Assembly (NCBI GenBank): GCA_002839705.1
Contig: PGYO01000001.1
Coordinates: 372,001 to 436,000, forward strand
Direction of reading: 5' to 3'
Length of the DNA stretch: 64,000 nt
Origin: Methanobacteriales archaeon HGW-Methanobacteriales-1
GTDB taxonomy: Archaea > Methanobacteriota > Methanobacteria > Methanobacteriales > Methanobacteriaceae
The notes under the pieces are model-generated. The model was not told where the DNA came from and searched no databases. It was given only the letters and a program-made list of their open reading frames with translations. Positions 1-9,569 of the stretch are shown one piece after another (the first letter of the stretch is position 1; each line of letters starts with the position of its first letter). The translations under genes were made by a program, and so were the position numbers.

Positions 1-350
1 GTGAATTTAGGATCGTTTAAGGGGACTGCAAGTATCTTGTCGTCCATGTCTCCACCATCAATCATTCTCATGATACCAATAGGCCGAGCTTCAATAATAC
101 ATCCGGGGAATGTTGGCTGTTCCATAAGGACCATAATGTCCATGGGATCTCCATCATCATAAATAGTTTGAGGTATTAATCCATAATCTGCAGGATAAAC
201 AAATGGTGAATATAAAACTCTATCCAGAGCAAAAGACTCTAGATCTTTGTCGTATTCGTATTTATTTCTTGATCCTTTTGGTATTTCGATTACTGCGTAT
301 ACAACTTCCGGTATTGATGGTCCGGGAACAATATCTTTCCAGAGATTCAC
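1..350 (-). CDS. ppa: Inorganic pyrophosphatase, family I (3' end cut by window)
   Basis: Soluble family I pyrophosphatase, which hydrolyses PPi to phosphate and pulls biosynthetic reactions forward in the cytoplasm. Reading the minus strand from a GTG at 350 gives [20 protein letters not shown] and later the family signature [11 protein letters not shown] followed by DGDPMDIMV, which carries the metal-binding aspartates. About 116 residues are visible; the C-terminus lies before base 1. The GTG start is supported by a strong AAGGAGG ribosome binding site seven bases upstream. It is the last gene of the minus-strand translation block and is preceded by the PIN-domain gene. Family assignment is firm. 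Confidence 0.93.
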   Translation of the reverse strand, partial: MNLWKDIVPGPSIPEVVYAVIEIPKGSRNKYEYDKDLESFALDRVLYSPFVYPADYGLIPQTIYDDGDPMDIMVLMEQPTFPGCIIEARPIGIMRMIDGGDMDDKILAVPLNDPKF

Positions 351-503
351 TAATATTCCTCCTTATTCATTGGAATTGGATAATGATATATAATCGTTAG
401 TTAATTAATTTTATTTATTAATTTCAATTCTATTAGAATTATATTTACATTAAATAATTTTAATTCATATTATGATTATAATATTAATTTTATTATAATA
501 AAT

Positions 504-928
504 TTATTTTAAATGCCCATCTATGGCTAAATACTTTCTTTGCCTCAAGTAAACAACTTTTATTCCATTTTCTCGAGCTTTTTCTCTTAATTCTTTATCA
601 TTTGTACATAGAATTTTTGAAATCCGAATAAGAGCATCATCTACTTTTTCAGCTTTTTCTAATGGAATTTTTTTGATTTCAAAAGGATGAGATTTTGCCA
701 TTTTGAGGCCAATATTTGCTGCAATTTTATTTTTTCCTTTAGAACCTTTTTTAATGCCATGCAATTCATTTATAATGAAATCTGGCACAATTAGTCGGTA
801 AGAAGGTAAAATCTTTTCCAGTTCATAGATTATATCTACATTGAACTGGAAGGGTATCATAAAAAATTTGCGTCTAGGACTGCCTCCTTGGAAGACTCAG
901 TGTCCTTTGACTTAGATGATGATACCAT
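504..928 (-). pseudogene. PIN-domain protein (Fcf1/VapC-like), apparent -1 frameshift
   Basis: Archaeal PIN-domain protein of the kind found next to aIF2-gamma, a probable metal-dependent ribonuclease. The uninterrupted frame starts only at ATG 860 (MIPFQFNVDII). An ATG at 928, overlapping the 3' end of the aIF2-gamma gene, opens a different frame that reads [22 protein letters not shown]. This supplies the expected first beta strand and first catalytic Asp (VLDANF), then runs into a T6 tract at 861-866. Joining the two frames by a -1 shift at that tract gives VLDANFFMIPFQF, which looks like an intact family N-terminus. Later acidic positions include CTNDKEL. It could be a real mutation, a homopolymer sequencing error, or a translated frameshift; as written the gene is broken. 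Confidence 0.75.
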
Positions 929-2135
929 ATCCTATTAACCTCCATCTAGCACCAACTCTACGTGATAGAGCAACTCTGTCACCTTTTTCTGCAGCCACTG
1001 GTAGTTTAAGTGTTACTTTGGCTTTATTTCCAGCAGTAGTGACAACTCCTATAGTGGTAGTTGTTCCTGCATTTATCATGAGTGGTTCTTTGGCTTTGAT
1101 GGGTTCTACTTCTCGTTCTTCCTTAGTACCAACTACTCGGTCTAATAAATGAACTTCCATTCCTAATTCATGCAGGACTGGAGGTAATGTCTCTGGTTCT
1201 CCTGCAACAGATCCTGAAAGTGAATCTGCTTTAGTTAGTGCCGCATCGAGATTGGTTCCTATTCCAACCAGTCCACCTGGCCCTACTTCTTCAACATCTT
1301 CTCCACCAGCTATTAACCCAGTGATTTCTGAGTGAAGACTGATCCATTTCTGTTTCCCGTCTTTATTAATTTGAATACCTGGTTTAATCTCAATTTCGTC
1401 ACCGACTTTTAGTGTTCCCTGAACTAGAGAACCTCCAATGACTCCACCTACCATAGTACTTGGATGAGATCCGGGTTTGTTAATATCAAAAGAACGAGCC
1501 ACGTATAATTTGGCTGGTTTGTCAGCAAATCTCTCAGGACTACTAATCTTCTTTTCGATTAAATCAATGAGTATATCAATATTAGCGCCTTGCTGAGCAG
1601 ACACTGGAATTATAGGGGCGTCTTCTGCGCATGTACCCTTAACAAACTCTTTAATTTCGTTGTAGCTCTCTATTGCTCTTTCTTTGGATACAATATCAAT
1701 TTTGTTTTGAACTACTATAACTTCTTTAACACCAATAACATCCAATGCCATTAAGTGTTCTTTGGTTTGGGGTTGAGGGCAGTGTTCGTTAGCGGCAATA
1801 ACCAGAACAGCTCCATCCATAATAGCAGCTCCTGAGAGCATGGTGGCCATTAAGGTTTCGTGTCCTGGGGCATCTACAAAGGATACTTTCCTCAGCATCT
1901 CGGTTTCCTTTCCACATTCTTCACAAACCAGTGCAGTAGTATAGCATTGGGGTTCCGCACATTCCGCACATTTACGGAAAGTAATGTCAGCATATCCTAA
2001 ACGGATAGAAATACCCCTTTTTGTTTCCTCGCTGTGGGTATCGGTCCAAATTCCAGACAATGCCTTGGTAAGTGTGGTCTTACCATGGTCCACGTGACCC
2101 ACTAGCCCTATGTTAATCTCCGACTGTATTTTCAC
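912..2135 (-). CDS. eif2g: Translation initiation factor aIF2 subunit gamma
   Basis: GTPase subunit of archaeal aIF2, which brings initiator Met-tRNA to the small ribosomal subunit. The 407-residue protein has G1 GHVDHGKTT (residues 13-21), a zinc knuckle with Cys 56, 59, 71 and 74, G3 DAPGHE near residue 88, and G4 NKID near residue 145, followed by the two C-terminal beta-barrel domains, ending GYGIII. The length is normal for the family. The start is a GTG with AGGTG six bases upstream. The 190 bases upstream separate it from S6e, so it probably has its own promoter, and its stop lies inside the start of the PIN gene, suggesting translational coupling. Confidence 0.97.
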   Translation of the reverse strand: MKIQSEINIGLVGHVDHGKTTLTKALSGIWTDTHSEETKRGISIRLGYADITFRKCAECAEPQCYTTALVCEECGKETEMLRKVSFVDAPGHETLMATMLSGAAIMDGAVLVIAANEHCPQPQTKEHLMALDVIGVKEVIVVQNKIDIVSKERAIESYNEIKEFVKGTCAEDAPIIPVSAQQGANIDILIDLIEKKISSPERFADKPAKLYVARSFDINKPGSHPSTMVGGVIGGSLVQGTLKVGDEIEIKPGIQINKDGKQKWISLHSEITGLIAGGEDVEEVGPGGLVGIGTNLDAALTKADSLSGSVAGEPETLPPVLHELGMEVHLLDRVVGTKEEREVEPIKAKEPLMINAGTTTTIGVVTTAGNKAKVTLKLPVAAEKGDRVALSRRVGARWRLIGYGIII

Positions 2136-2328
2136 AGATTACACCTATAATTTTTAATTAATTCTGTTTTAAAAAGTATATTAATATATGAATAATATTT
2201 AATTAAAATATTTTTTTTTTAATGTTATTAAATATTATTTTTTGAAGTATATCTATTCTTCCCATTATATCAACAAATAAAAGATTATAATGATCTTTAT
2301 TTATTTTAATAATCAAATAAGAAGAATT

Positions 2329-2712
2329 TTATTCTTCTTCAGAAGAACCTAAAATCTCGTCCAAAGGTTTTTCACCCGTTTTAGCAACAATTGTGCTTAT
2401 TTGGACTATATCATCGGATAGGGTATTTCCTCTGACGGTTTTCCTTCTTCTTTCACCATCACGAGTTGGGTTGTATCCAATTCCACCAGATAATAAACTT
2501 CTAATTCTTCTAGGACCACTAACATCTTTTTTCATTGGGAAACCATTTTTATCGCTTCCACCAGTAATCTTTAAGGTGTATCCTTGTAAGCCTATCAAAG
2601 AACCATCAAATTCTTCTCCAAGGGTTAAACCCACTAATTTTTTGGATTGAACAGCGTCAACTTCTACTTGTAGACTTTTTTCTTTTTCTGAAACTACTAC
2701 TTTAAATGCCAA
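2329..2712 (-). CDS. rps6e: 30S ribosomal protein S6e
   Basis: Small-subunit ribosomal protein S6e, 127 residues, the short archaeal form. Family features are the N-terminal FKVVVSEKEK, the GFPMKKDVSGPRR segment and the RRKTVRGN segment. The reading frame starts with TTG rather than ATG, directly after GGAGGAGAGAA, which is a strong ribosome binding site, so the TTG start is credible. The tail is acidic (GSSEEE). It lies between aIF5B and aIF2-gamma in the translation block. The identification is firm. Confidence 0.96.
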   Translation of the reverse strand: MAFKVVVSEKEKSLQVEVDAVQSKKLVGLTLGEEFDGSLIGLQGYTLKITGGSDKNGFPMKKDVSGPRRIRSLLSGGIGYNPTRDGERRRKTVRGNTLSDDIVQISTIVAKTGEKPLDEILGSSEEE

Positions 2713-2773
2713 ATTCTCTCCTCCTTCTTATTTCTTACTTTTAATTTATAATATTAATATATTATTGTTTATA

Positions 2774-4591
2774 TTAGAAAGCCGGTTGCATTCCCCAATC
2801 CGGTTCTTCTTTCCTTTTTATATCCAGAGTTTCATGAAGAGTTTCATATTCATCTTCACTTAACTTGTCCTTAAGTTCTGTTTCCAGTATACGGAAGTGC
2901 TTCTCAGGAATGTCCACATAAAGAACATCACCCTCTTCAAAGTCTTTTCCATGGATAGCGTTTTTAATGGCCATGGCCACTTTTTGACCACGAGGAGTAG
3001 ATTTTTTATTATCTCCCTTATCCTGCATACTTTCTACCTTACCCACAATCCCACCATCTTCTCGAATAAGGGTGGCGCCCTGTTTCACAGTTCCACTTAA
3101 AACTTCAATTCCTGCAATAGCGGGTTTACTTTGCCTAAATACTAATTTAGGTATAATTCGTATCTTTGCAGGTTTGATAATGGCATCCAGCCATTCTTTC
3201 TTTCTCTTCTCTTCAATAGATTTAATCCATGCTTGATAATCTTCAGTAATTTGATATATTACATTACCGGCAAATACTTTCACATCGGAATTTTTTATTT
3301 CTGCTGCTGCGGATGGTAGGATTTTCACATTAAATGCAATAATCACTCCATGAAGAACATCTTCTTTTTGAACAATGTCTGCATCCACCACATCTCGACG
3401 GGAAACATCACCAATGTCAGCTATTCTTATGGGAATGTCTATATCTTTTAGTAAATTGACCAGGGCTTCTAAAGATCCTAATGTATCTGCTTTTACCAGA
3501 ACACCGGTTTCTTCAGTGTCAATTTTTATATCATCAATTTCGCTAAGCATTTCTTGACGAACATTATCTAAATCTCCCCTGGAAACACGTAAAGGAGATC
3601 CAGCCACCACGTTTTCAATGTTAGGAGCTACAATTTTTATACCTGCAGCTGCCACAACTTCGTCAACTTTTTGGAATCTCTTTTTAGCTTCCCTTATTTC
3701 TTCGAGAGGTAAAGGCTTTAAAAGAGACCTGATTTTAGTGGTAATAACGTCATCAGTGACCATAAGTGCAATATTATCATTCTTTTTAATAATTCCATCA
3801 TATATTACTGCATCAATAGTTAATCCTAGTCCAACTTCTTCTTTAACTTCCAATATGGTTCCTTTGGCTGGTGCATCGGTTTCAATTTGTAACTGTTCCT
3901 GCAAGTATTGCTGGGCCAATCCCATAAGCATAGTAAGAAGTTCAGGTATGCCTTCACCAGTTTTGGCGCTAATTGGAATGATACTGACTTGAGAAGCAAA
4001 ATCAGTAACTCTATCAAATCTTTCTGATTCAAATCCTTCATTATGAAGAATTCCCACCAATTCATATAAATTGGTTTCAAGGGTTTGTTGAATATTACTG
4101 GATTGTTTTGAAAATGTTTCCATAAATGAAGCACCTTTATGAACTTGCCATCCATAAGTTCTGTCTATTTTGTTAGCAGCGACAATAAATGGAGTTTTAT
4201 ACATTTTAAGTATATTCAGGGCTTCATAAGTTTGAGGCTTAAAACCTTCTTTCATATCAACAATTAAAATAGCTAAATCTGCCAGAGCCCCACCTCTTTT
4301 TCTAAGAGTGGTAAATGCTTCATGTCCTGGTGTATCAATAAAAAATAGTCCGGGTAGGGTATCTTTGATGGTGACTTTATTTAAAAAGTCTCCACATATG
4401 TTTTCAATGATTTCCATTGGTATTTCTGTCGCTCCGATGTGCTGGGTAATTCCTCCAGCTTCTTTGCTTGCAATAGCACTGCCTCTAATAAAATCCAGTA
4501 AAGTGGTTTTACCATGGTCTACATGACCCAGTACTGATACAATAGGTGATCTAATTTTCATGGTAGGATCTCGGATATTCAATGGTTTCAT
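2774..4591 (-). CDS. infB: Translation initiation factor aIF5B (IF2-like GTPase)
   Basis: Archaeal aIF5B promotes ribosomal subunit joining after initiation. The 605-residue protein has G1 GHVDHGKTT at residues 22-30, G3 DTPGHEAF, G4 NKID, and then the domain II beta barrel, domain III and domain IV expected of the family. There is no intein. The first ATG (4591) has no clear ribosome binding site, and a second ATG ten codons later ([13 protein letters not shown]) fits the usual family start equally well. A TATA-like CCTATATAAT lies about 40-50 bases upstream, and a perfect 8-bp inverted repeat sits just before the start codon. Confidence 0.97.
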   Translation of the reverse strand: MKPLNIRDPTMKIRSPIVSVLGHVDHGKTTLLDFIRGSAIASKEAGGITQHIGATEIPMEIIENICGDFLNKVTIKDTLPGLFFIDTPGHEAFTTLRKRGGALADLAILIVDMKEGFKPQTYEALNILKMYKTPFIVAANKIDRTYGWQVHKGASFMETFSKQSSNIQQTLETNLYELVGILHNEGFESERFDRVTDFASQVSIIPISAKTGEGIPELLTMLMGLAQQYLQEQLQIETDAPAKGTILEVKEEVGLGLTIDAVIYDGIIKKNDNIALMVTDDVITTKIRSLLKPLPLEEIREAKKRFQKVDEVVAAAGIKIVAPNIENVVAGSPLRVSRGDLDNVRQEMLSEIDDIKIDTEETGVLVKADTLGSLEALVNLLKDIDIPIRIADIGDVSRRDVVDADIVQKEDVLHGVIIAFNVKILPSAAAEIKNSDVKVFAGNVIYQITEDYQAWIKSIEEKRKKEWLDAIIKPAKIRIIPKLVFRQSKPAIAGIEVLSGTVKQGATLIREDGGIVGKVESMQDKGDNKKSTPRGQKVAMAIKNAIHGKDFEEGDVLYVDIPEKHFRILETELKDKLSEDEYETLHETLDIKRKEEPDWGMQPAF

Positions 4592-4597
4592 TTAATA

Positions 4598-4617
4598 TTG
4601 ATTAATAGTTTAATCAA
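4598..4617. repeat. Perfect inverted repeat before aIF5B start
   Basis: TTGATTAA, four bases, then TTAATCAA, placed 7-26 bases upstream of the aIF5B ATG and downstream of a TATA-like element at about 4630-4640. It is a perfect 8-bp dyad and could be an operator or a short 5' leader hairpin. In AT-rich DNA a short dyad can arise by chance. Confidence 0.4.
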
Positions 4618-4769
4618 TGGAATATTAAATTATATAGGATGATAATACTGCTAATTAATCTAAGAACGAATATTTTGAATTTATTTTATAAATTCACATA
4701 TTGTATTCTAATATTTGCAATATAATCACTTAATATTTAATGTATTATTCAAGAAGAGAAAAATGGGGT

Positions 4770-5225
4770 TTATAATTCGTAGATTAAGTTAGTATCAGGC
4801 ATTTCATATTCTACGATTTCAGTCTCATCAAAGAACAGAGCGATTTCTCTTTCTGCTGATTGTGAAGAATCTGAAGCGTGGATAATGTTTCTACCCATAT
4901 CCAGAGCAAAATCTCCTCTTATCGTTCCTAAATCAGCTTCTTTTGGATTGGTTGCACCAACCATTTTCCTAATTAAACTGATGCAGTCATCGCCTTGAAT
5001 TACCATAGCTAATACTGCGGAAGATGTGATATATTCTACTAAACCACCGAAGAAAGGTTTCTCACTGTGCTCGCCATAATGCTCTTTAGCAAGATCTTCA
5101 CTAATATGCATTAATTTAGCAGCGACAATTTGGAGTCCTTTTTCTTCAAATCTACTTAATACTTGTCCCATTAACCGTCGTTGGACAGCATCGGGTTTCA
5201 TCATAACGAAACTTTTTTCCATCAT
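4770..5225 (-). CDS. ndk: Nucleoside diphosphate kinase
   Basis: Transfers the gamma phosphate between nucleoside triphosphates and diphosphates through a phosphohistidine. At 151 residues it has the usual length. It starts [16 protein letters not shown] with the family KPDAV motif, and the active-site histidine is His116 in NIIHASDS. The start overlaps the stop of L24e in an ATGA arrangement, so the two are translationally coupled within the L7Ae-S28e-L24e-ndk operon. The identification is firm. Confidence 0.97.
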   Translation of the reverse strand: MMEKSFVMMKPDAVQRRLMGQVLSRFEEKGLQIVAAKLMHISEDLAKEHYGEHSEKPFFGGLVEYITSSAVLAMVIQGDDCISLIRKMVGATNPKEADLGTIRGDFALDMGRNIIHASDSSQSAEREIALFFDETEIVEYEMPDTNLIYEL

Positions 5226-5383
5226 TCTTTAACCCATTTGACTTTTCTTGGAACTCTTCCAAGTTTAATCATATTCTTTTCGCATTTGCTTCCACAAAAG
5301 AAGTATACTGTACCATCTTTTTTAACATACATGGATCCAGTCCCTTCTTCCATGTCCTTTTTACAGAATGAACATACTCTCAT
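5222..5383 (-). CDS. rpl24e: 50S ribosomal protein L24e
   Basis: A 53-residue zinc-binding large-subunit protein. Translation from ATG 5383 begins [20 protein letters not shown] and continues with [17 protein letters not shown], giving the Cys-x2-Cys and Cys-x3-Cys pairs of L24e, and ends VKWVKE. A GGTG ribosome binding site precedes the ATG. The stop TGA overlaps the ndk start by four bases. The position between S28e and ndk matches the known archaeal cluster. Confidence 0.95.
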   Translation of the reverse strand: MRVCSFCKKDMEEGTGSMYVKKDGTVYFFCGSKCEKNMIKLGRVPRKVKWVKE

Positions 5384-5407
5384 GCACAACACCTTTCCTT
5401 GGTAAGA

Positions 5408-5614
5408 TTAAGGAGTTCTAATCTCCTTGGCTTCTCGAATGGTGTCTAGTAACATTAAAACGTCACCTTCGCGAATAGGTCCCATAATATTACGGGTAAG
5501 TATTCTGCCCTTATCTCTTCCATCCAGAATCCTGCATTTAACTTGCATGACTTCGCCAGTCATCCCAGTTCGTTTTAGGACCTCAATTATTTCCGCTGGA
5601 GTTCCTTCTTCCAT
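5408..5614 (-). CDS. rps28e: 30S ribosomal protein S28e
   Basis: Small-subunit OB-fold protein S28e, 68 residues, with the family-typical [20 protein letters not shown] and the C-terminal [14 protein letters not shown]. An AAAGGTGAT ribosome binding site precedes the ATG. It lies between L7Ae and L24e on the minus strand, 83 bases after the L7Ae stop and 24 bases before the L24e start, consistent with one operon. Confidence 0.96.
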   Translation of the reverse strand: MEEGTPAEIIEVLKRTGMTGEVMQVKCRILDGRDKGRILTRNIMGPIREGDVLMLLDTIREAKEIRTP

Positions 5615-5697
5615 ATAATCACCTTTAGATTAAATTGAAAAGCTAATTGCTTTTCGGTAAAAATAGTTTGGAATATAATATTATTTATATAATAATA

Positions 5698-6069
5698 TTA
5701 TTTCTTGAGTTCTTCGATTTTTTCCACAACGTCTTTTACAAGGTCTTCGCCTTCTCCAGCGTCAATGATACATGCTGAAGCAGTTCCGACGTTTAAACCA
5801 GCTGCTCCGCCTACTTCATCTTTAGTAGGTAGGTATGCGTAAGGAATTTCTTTTTCCTCAGCCAGTACTGGTATGTGAGCGACTATTTCTGCAGGTTCCA
5901 CATCTTCAGCAACTAAAACTAATAGTGCGCTTCCCCGTTCAATGGCCTTGGTAACCTCGTTGGTTCCTTTAGCCACCTTACCGGTGTCTCTTGCTATTTC
6001 TAATGCTTCTGCAGCTTTGTCAGCTAACTCTTGTGGTACTTCGAATTTTACGTAAATTGCTTTTGCCAT
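5698..6069 (-). CDS. rpl7ae: 50S ribosomal protein L7Ae
   Basis: L7Ae binds kink-turns in 23S rRNA, C/D and H/ACA guide RNAs and archaeal RNase P. The chosen start at 6069 gives [19 protein letters not shown], 123 residues, behind a strong AAAAGGAGGT site; a 19-residue upstream extension has no support. Family signatures are [12 protein letters not shown] (RNA-binding loop) and [19 protein letters not shown]. It is the first gene of the L7Ae-S28e-L24e-ndk operon. The leader carries a possible kink-turn next to the ribosome binding site, consistent with autoregulation known for L7Ae in some archaea. Confidence 0.97.
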   Translation of the reverse strand: MAKAIYVKFEVPQELADKAAEALEIARDTGKVAKGTNEVTKAIERGSALLVLVAEDVEPAEIVAHIPVLAEEKEIPYAYLPTKDEVGGAAGLNVGTASACIIDAGEGEDLVKDVVEKIEELKK

Positions 6070-6085
6070 ATTATTTACCTCCTTT

Positions 6086-6112
6086 TTCATCTGGTATTTA
6101 CCATCCATCGGC
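6086..6112 (-). promoter_or_regulatory. Possible kink-turn in the L7Ae mRNA leader
   Basis: On the minus strand the leader reads GCCG ATG GA TGGT AAAT ACCA GA TG: a 4-bp hairpin flanked on both sides by GA, as for tandem sheared G-A pairs, with a three-base bulge (ATG) on the 5' side. The outer stem is weak (G-U, C-G, then a mismatch), so it would be a marginal kink-turn. The 3' GA is six bases from the AAAGGAGG ribosome binding site, so bound L7Ae could block initiation. The geometry is seen; the function is inferred. Confidence 0.35.
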
Positions 6113-6151
6113 AAATATCGCAACAAAAATCTGTTTTTTTAATGTTGCGAG

Positions 6152-6204
6152 TTCACAAATCTGTGATTTGTAATTAGTACTTTTATACAATATTCATATA
6201 TAAA
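6152..6204 (-). promoter_or_regulatory. Promoter of the L7Ae-S28e-L24e-ndk operon
   Basis: A minus-strand TATA box TTTATATA lies at 6197-6204. Twenty-five bases downstream, at the expected transcription start, is the dyad CAAATC-TGT-GATTTG (within 6152-6172), which may act as an operator. The predicted leader is about 100 bases long. Confidence 0.55.
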
Positions 6205-6694
6205 AGTTGCTGATTTAACAGCTTAATTATGGATTAAGAGTGATTTTAAAAATCGTATTTGATTGATATAAAAATTTTTATCCATAATTTAAAAAGTTCT
6301 AAACCAAAATTAGTCTAGAGAATTAGACATATCATAGGTTGAGATTTATCCCTTATAAAGTTTTTCTATTAAGAATCATTAATTAACAATTAAAACTAGG
6401 ATTGATAGTAATTATATAAAAAACTTATTTTCTGGAGATTTTTATTTATTTAAATAATTTAATTAGGTCTATTTTATTAATACTAACATTTTGAAAGATT
6501 AATTAATTAAAGTGTTATTATATTAACTAATTTATAAAATAATTTCTTTTAAAATTGAATGATCAATTAAGTAATTATAATAATGTTAAGTTTAATATAA
6601 ATTCAAAAAAATAGATTCAAACTTTTTAGATTATATTGAGTATTAAAAATAAAATTAAAATTTAAAATAAAAGAAGGGCAGTTATTAGTCTCAA
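6205..6694. other. AT-rich intergenic region, nothing recognised
   Basis: About 490 bases of very AT-rich DNA between the L7Ae promoter and the end of the histone gene. No credible open reading frame, tRNA or conserved structure was seen in either strand. It may hold histone transcript termination T-tracts near 6640-6690. Confidence 0.6.
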
Positions 6695-6898
6695 TTAGAG
6701 TCTTTTAACTGCTAATTCAATGTCAGAAGCTTTTACAGTTTTTCTTCCAGCATGTTTTGCTAGTTTGACGGCTTCTGCTGCAATAGCTTCGCCTTTTGCT
6801 TCTAGAGCTTTAGCTAATTCTTCTCGAGCGTCATCGCTCACTCTTTCTGCACCAGCATTTTTTATTATTCTTCCGATTGGAGCAATTGGTAATTCCAT
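6695..6898 (-). CDS. Archaeal histone (HMf family)
   Basis: A 67-residue minimal histone fold that wraps DNA as dimers and extended hypernucleosomes. It reads [20 protein letters not shown], then [20 protein letters not shown] and ends [11 protein letters not shown]; all are hallmark HMf/HMt segments. A GAGGTGAT ribosome binding site precedes the ATG. It is a single gene with its own close TATA box, consistent with strong expression. Confidence 0.97.
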   Translation of the reverse strand: MELPIAPIGRIIKNAGAERVSDDAREELAKALEAKGEAIAAEAVKLAKHAGRKTVKASDIELAVKRL

Positions 6899-6942
6899 AT
6901 TTAATCACCTCATTTTATGTAATATAAACTGTATTAATACTC

Positions 6943-6955
6943 CTATATAAATTTA
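6943..6955 (-). promoter_or_regulatory. TATA box of the histone gene
   Basis: Minus-strand AAATTTATATAGG, about 50 bases upstream of the histone ATG. Initiation about 25 bases downstream would give a short leader of about 25 bases that contains the GAGGTGAT site. Confidence 0.6.
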
Positions 6956-7138
6956 TCGTTAATTTATGGGATTTTTGACAAATTTATATTGTATCTGCTC
7001 ATGATAAGGTGATTTATATTGTTTTGGGTGAGTATGTAACTAACCATATGATATTTGGCCAGTCTTGAAAAAAAGATAAGTTTTTATTGGGTGAATTTCG
7101 CAAAAAAGAACTTAAAAATTGAGAAATTAAAAGAGTTA

Positions 7139-8332
7139 TTATCTCCTTATAATTTCTGATAACTTATTAATATCGGCTTCAACCTCTAAAGGTTCCACAC
7201 AAGCGTTAATTGCAGTGTTTGGATCCTTTAAAAGATGTCCAGTTACTATACAAACTACTTGTTCTCCTTTATCAACAACGCCTTGATCAACCAACTTCAT
7301 AAGACCTGCTATGGACGCAGCGGATGCTGGCTCAACACCAATTCCTTCTTTTCTGGCAAGTAATTTTTGGGCTGAAAGTATCTCTTCATCACTAACTGTT
7401 TCTGCATGTCCATTAGAATCATAGATGGCCCGGAGAGCTTTCAGTGAACTTACAGGTGCACCAATTCTAATAGCGGTAGCCACGGTTTCAGGATTTTCTA
7501 TAGCTTCAATTTCAGTTTTACCTTTTTGATATGCATTTACAATAGGACAAGCTCCTTCTGCTTGAATACCGGTCATCATAGGCCTATCTTCAATAAAACC
7601 TGCTTCATAAAACTCGCTCACTCCTTTCCATATGGCAGAAATGTTTCCTGCATTTCCGACAGGCAATATAACTCTGTCGGGAGACTTCCATCCTAAATCA
7701 TCCACTATTTCAAATCCAATAGATTTCTGTCCTTCTAAACGGAATGGATTCACTGAATTGAGTAAATATAATTGTCCTTCCAGTGCAAGAGCAGTTATTG
7801 CATCTAAAGCTTCATCGAAATTTCCTTTAATGGATAGAACTTCTGCCCCATGGAACATGGCCTGGGCCAATTTCCCCAGGGCAACTTTACCTGATGGTAG
7901 AAGAACCACACATCGTAGTCCAGCACGTGCTGCATAAGCAGCCAAAGAGGCTGAAGTGTTACCCGTAGATGCACATCCTACGGTAGATACTCCTAATTCC
8001 ATGGCCTTGGTGATACCTACACTCATTCCCCTATCTTTAAAACTGCCTGTTGGATTAGAACCTTCAACTTTAACATAGAGGTCTATGCCTAATTCACTAC
8101 CTAGTTTGTCACACTTAACAAATGGAGTTCCTCCTTCTTCCAGACTGACGATTTTTCTCTCATCCACCGGCATGAATTCTTTGTATTTCCACATGGTCTG
8201 TTTTCTGCAACTAAATATATCTTTAGATACATCAGGATTACAAACTACTTCTAAAACAGCTCCACAATCGGTGCAAGTGTAAATTATTTCGTTTTTACTG
8301 TATTCTTTTCCACAGGATACGCATTTTATCAT
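7139..8332 (-). CDS. thrC: Threonine synthase
   Basis: PLP enzyme that converts O-phosphohomoserine to threonine. It has an N-terminal zinc ribbon (CVSCGKEY then CTDCGAV, residues about 1-30), the PLP-lysine motif GSFKDRG, a GNTSAS phosphate-binding stretch and the glycine-rich PVGNAGN loop. A GTG at 8341 extends the frame by three codons, but that GTG is part of the GGTGA ribosome binding site, so ATG 8332 (MIKCVSC) is the better start. The length of about 397 residues is normal. It is a single gene between the histone and the SpoIIM-like gene. Confidence 0.95.
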   Translation of the reverse strand: MIKCVSCGKEYSKNEIIYTCTDCGAVLEVVCNPDVSKDIFSCRKQTMWKYKEFMPVDERKIVSLEEGGTPFVKCDKLGSELGIDLYVKVEGSNPTGSFKDRGMSVGITKAMELGVSTVGCASTGNTSASLAAYAARAGLRCVVLLPSGKVALGKLAQAMFHGAEVLSIKGNFDEALDAITALALEGQLYLLNSVNPFRLEGQKSIGFEIVDDLGWKSPDRVILPVGNAGNISAIWKGVSEFYEAGFIEDRPMMTGIQAEGACPIVNAYQKGKTEIEAIENPETVATAIRIGAPVSSLKALRAIYDSNGHAETVSDEEILSAQKLLARKEGIGVEPASAASIAGLMKLVDQGVVDKGEQVVCIVTGHLLKDPNTAINACVEPLEVEADINKLSEIIRR

Positions 8333-8545
8333 GATATTCACCAGTAATTATATTTTATAATTCTTTTAATTTGTTAATTGATTTTAATCACTTGAGTTAA
8401 ATCAATATAGGGTAAAATAATAAATATTAAGATTATTTAATCAATAGATTTTTCAAATATTGATTTTTTTTAATGAATTTATTCAATGTTTGTATTTTGC
8501 TTACATTTAATGAGTTAGATTGTTAATAAATATCTATTTAGCGTA

Positions 8546-9175
8546 TTAAATACTTCCTTTGATGTATTGATACAATCCAATAGTGAAATTGGCCTCAATT
8601 ACAGCTGCAATTAACAATAGAACAATAGCAATTCCTAACATAATTAGTGATTCTGTTAATTGCTCTGATTGTAAGTTATATACATGTTTTAATTTTCCCC
8701 AAAAAGACCCATACCAGGTTTCTTCTATTAAGTCTCTTATGAAAGAATATACGAAATTGGCCAGTCTAAAACCTGCAGCACCTGCTATTATGAAACTTAT
8801 AATTTCAAATATTCCATGAGGAACAGTTAAAAGGATAAAATCTGCAAGGGGTGCTTGTGTAGCAAAGTATCCAATGAATGCTCCATTTACAAATAGGAAG
8901 TATATAGCACCTAATCCTAATAATAAACTAGTACCATAGAGAATAATAAGAACCCATAGATTATTAAAAAAGAGAGAAGTTGTGGTTAACTGTATTTCAC
9001 CAGCAACGATACTTCTTTTAAACTGTTGTTGAAGGGGAGCCAGAAAGAAATCAAATAAATGCAAATATCCTAGGAACATGGATCCAAAGAATATAATTGC
9101 TGAAAGTGCAAAATACATCTCATTGTGTTTGTAAATGGCTTGTAGTGTACCTTCATATCGTTCTTTTTTAACCAT
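8546..9175 (-). CDS. SpoIIM-like (DUF95) integral membrane protein
   Basis: A 209-residue membrane protein with about five hydrophobic segments (residues about 20-40, 70-90, 95-115, 120-150 and 175-200). The signature PHGIFEIISFIIAGAAGFRL is typical of the SpoIIM/DUF95 family, whose role in archaea is unknown. The start ATG has a GAGGAAT site. It is a stand-alone gene between trpS and thrC. Family assignment is confident, function is not. Confidence 0.85.
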   Translation of the reverse strand: MVKKERYEGTLQAIYKHNEMYFALSAIIFFGSMFLGYLHLFDFFLAPLQQQFKRSIVAGEIQLTTTSLFFNNLWVLIILYGTSLLLGLGAIYFLFVNGAFIGYFATQAPLADFILLTVPHGIFEIISFIIAGAAGFRLANFVYSFIRDLIEETWYGSFWGKLKHVYNLQSEQLTESLIMLGIAIVLLLIAAVIEANFTIGLYQYIKGSI

Positions 9176-9569
9176 GTAATTCCTCGTTTAATGTTTAATA
9201 ATTGATAGATTTTTTTAGTTATATTTTGATTATTAAATAAATATTTTTGAGGGTAACTATTTGAATAATGTTTAATGATTGAATATTTATTATTTATATT
9301 CCATCATTATTGTTTATATTGTTCTATTTTATTAATAATCTTTTTTATAATATTTATATTTAAAAATTTGGTTTATAATTCTTTAATTAGGATATTAAAA
9401 TGTTTAAGAAAGGATTTAATTAATATTTTGGAAATTCTAGGGGACTTTTTTCTTTTATCATTATCTAAAATAATTAAGTTTTAATTAAGTATAAGTAAAA
9501 AAAATTCATAATTCCTAATAAAATCCGTTTAAAGTAAATAAAAAATAAATATAAGAAAAAAATAGGAGA
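9176..9569. other. AT-rich intergenic region
   Basis: About 390 bases holding the SpoIIM-like gene promoter and the trpS transcript end. A 69-codon plus-strand frame at 9275-9484 is rich in Ile, Phe and Leu, lacks a ribosome binding site and is judged spurious. No RNA gene was recognised. Confidence 0.6.

Noticed and set aside
203-400. 65-codon plus-strand frame at the left edge
   Set aside because: It is antisense to inorganic pyrophosphatase, whose signature motifs are clear on the minus strand.
9275-9484. 69-codon plus-strand frame rich in Ile, Leu and Phe
   Set aside because: It lies in an AT-rich intergenic region, has no ribosome binding site and looks like translated low-complexity DNA.
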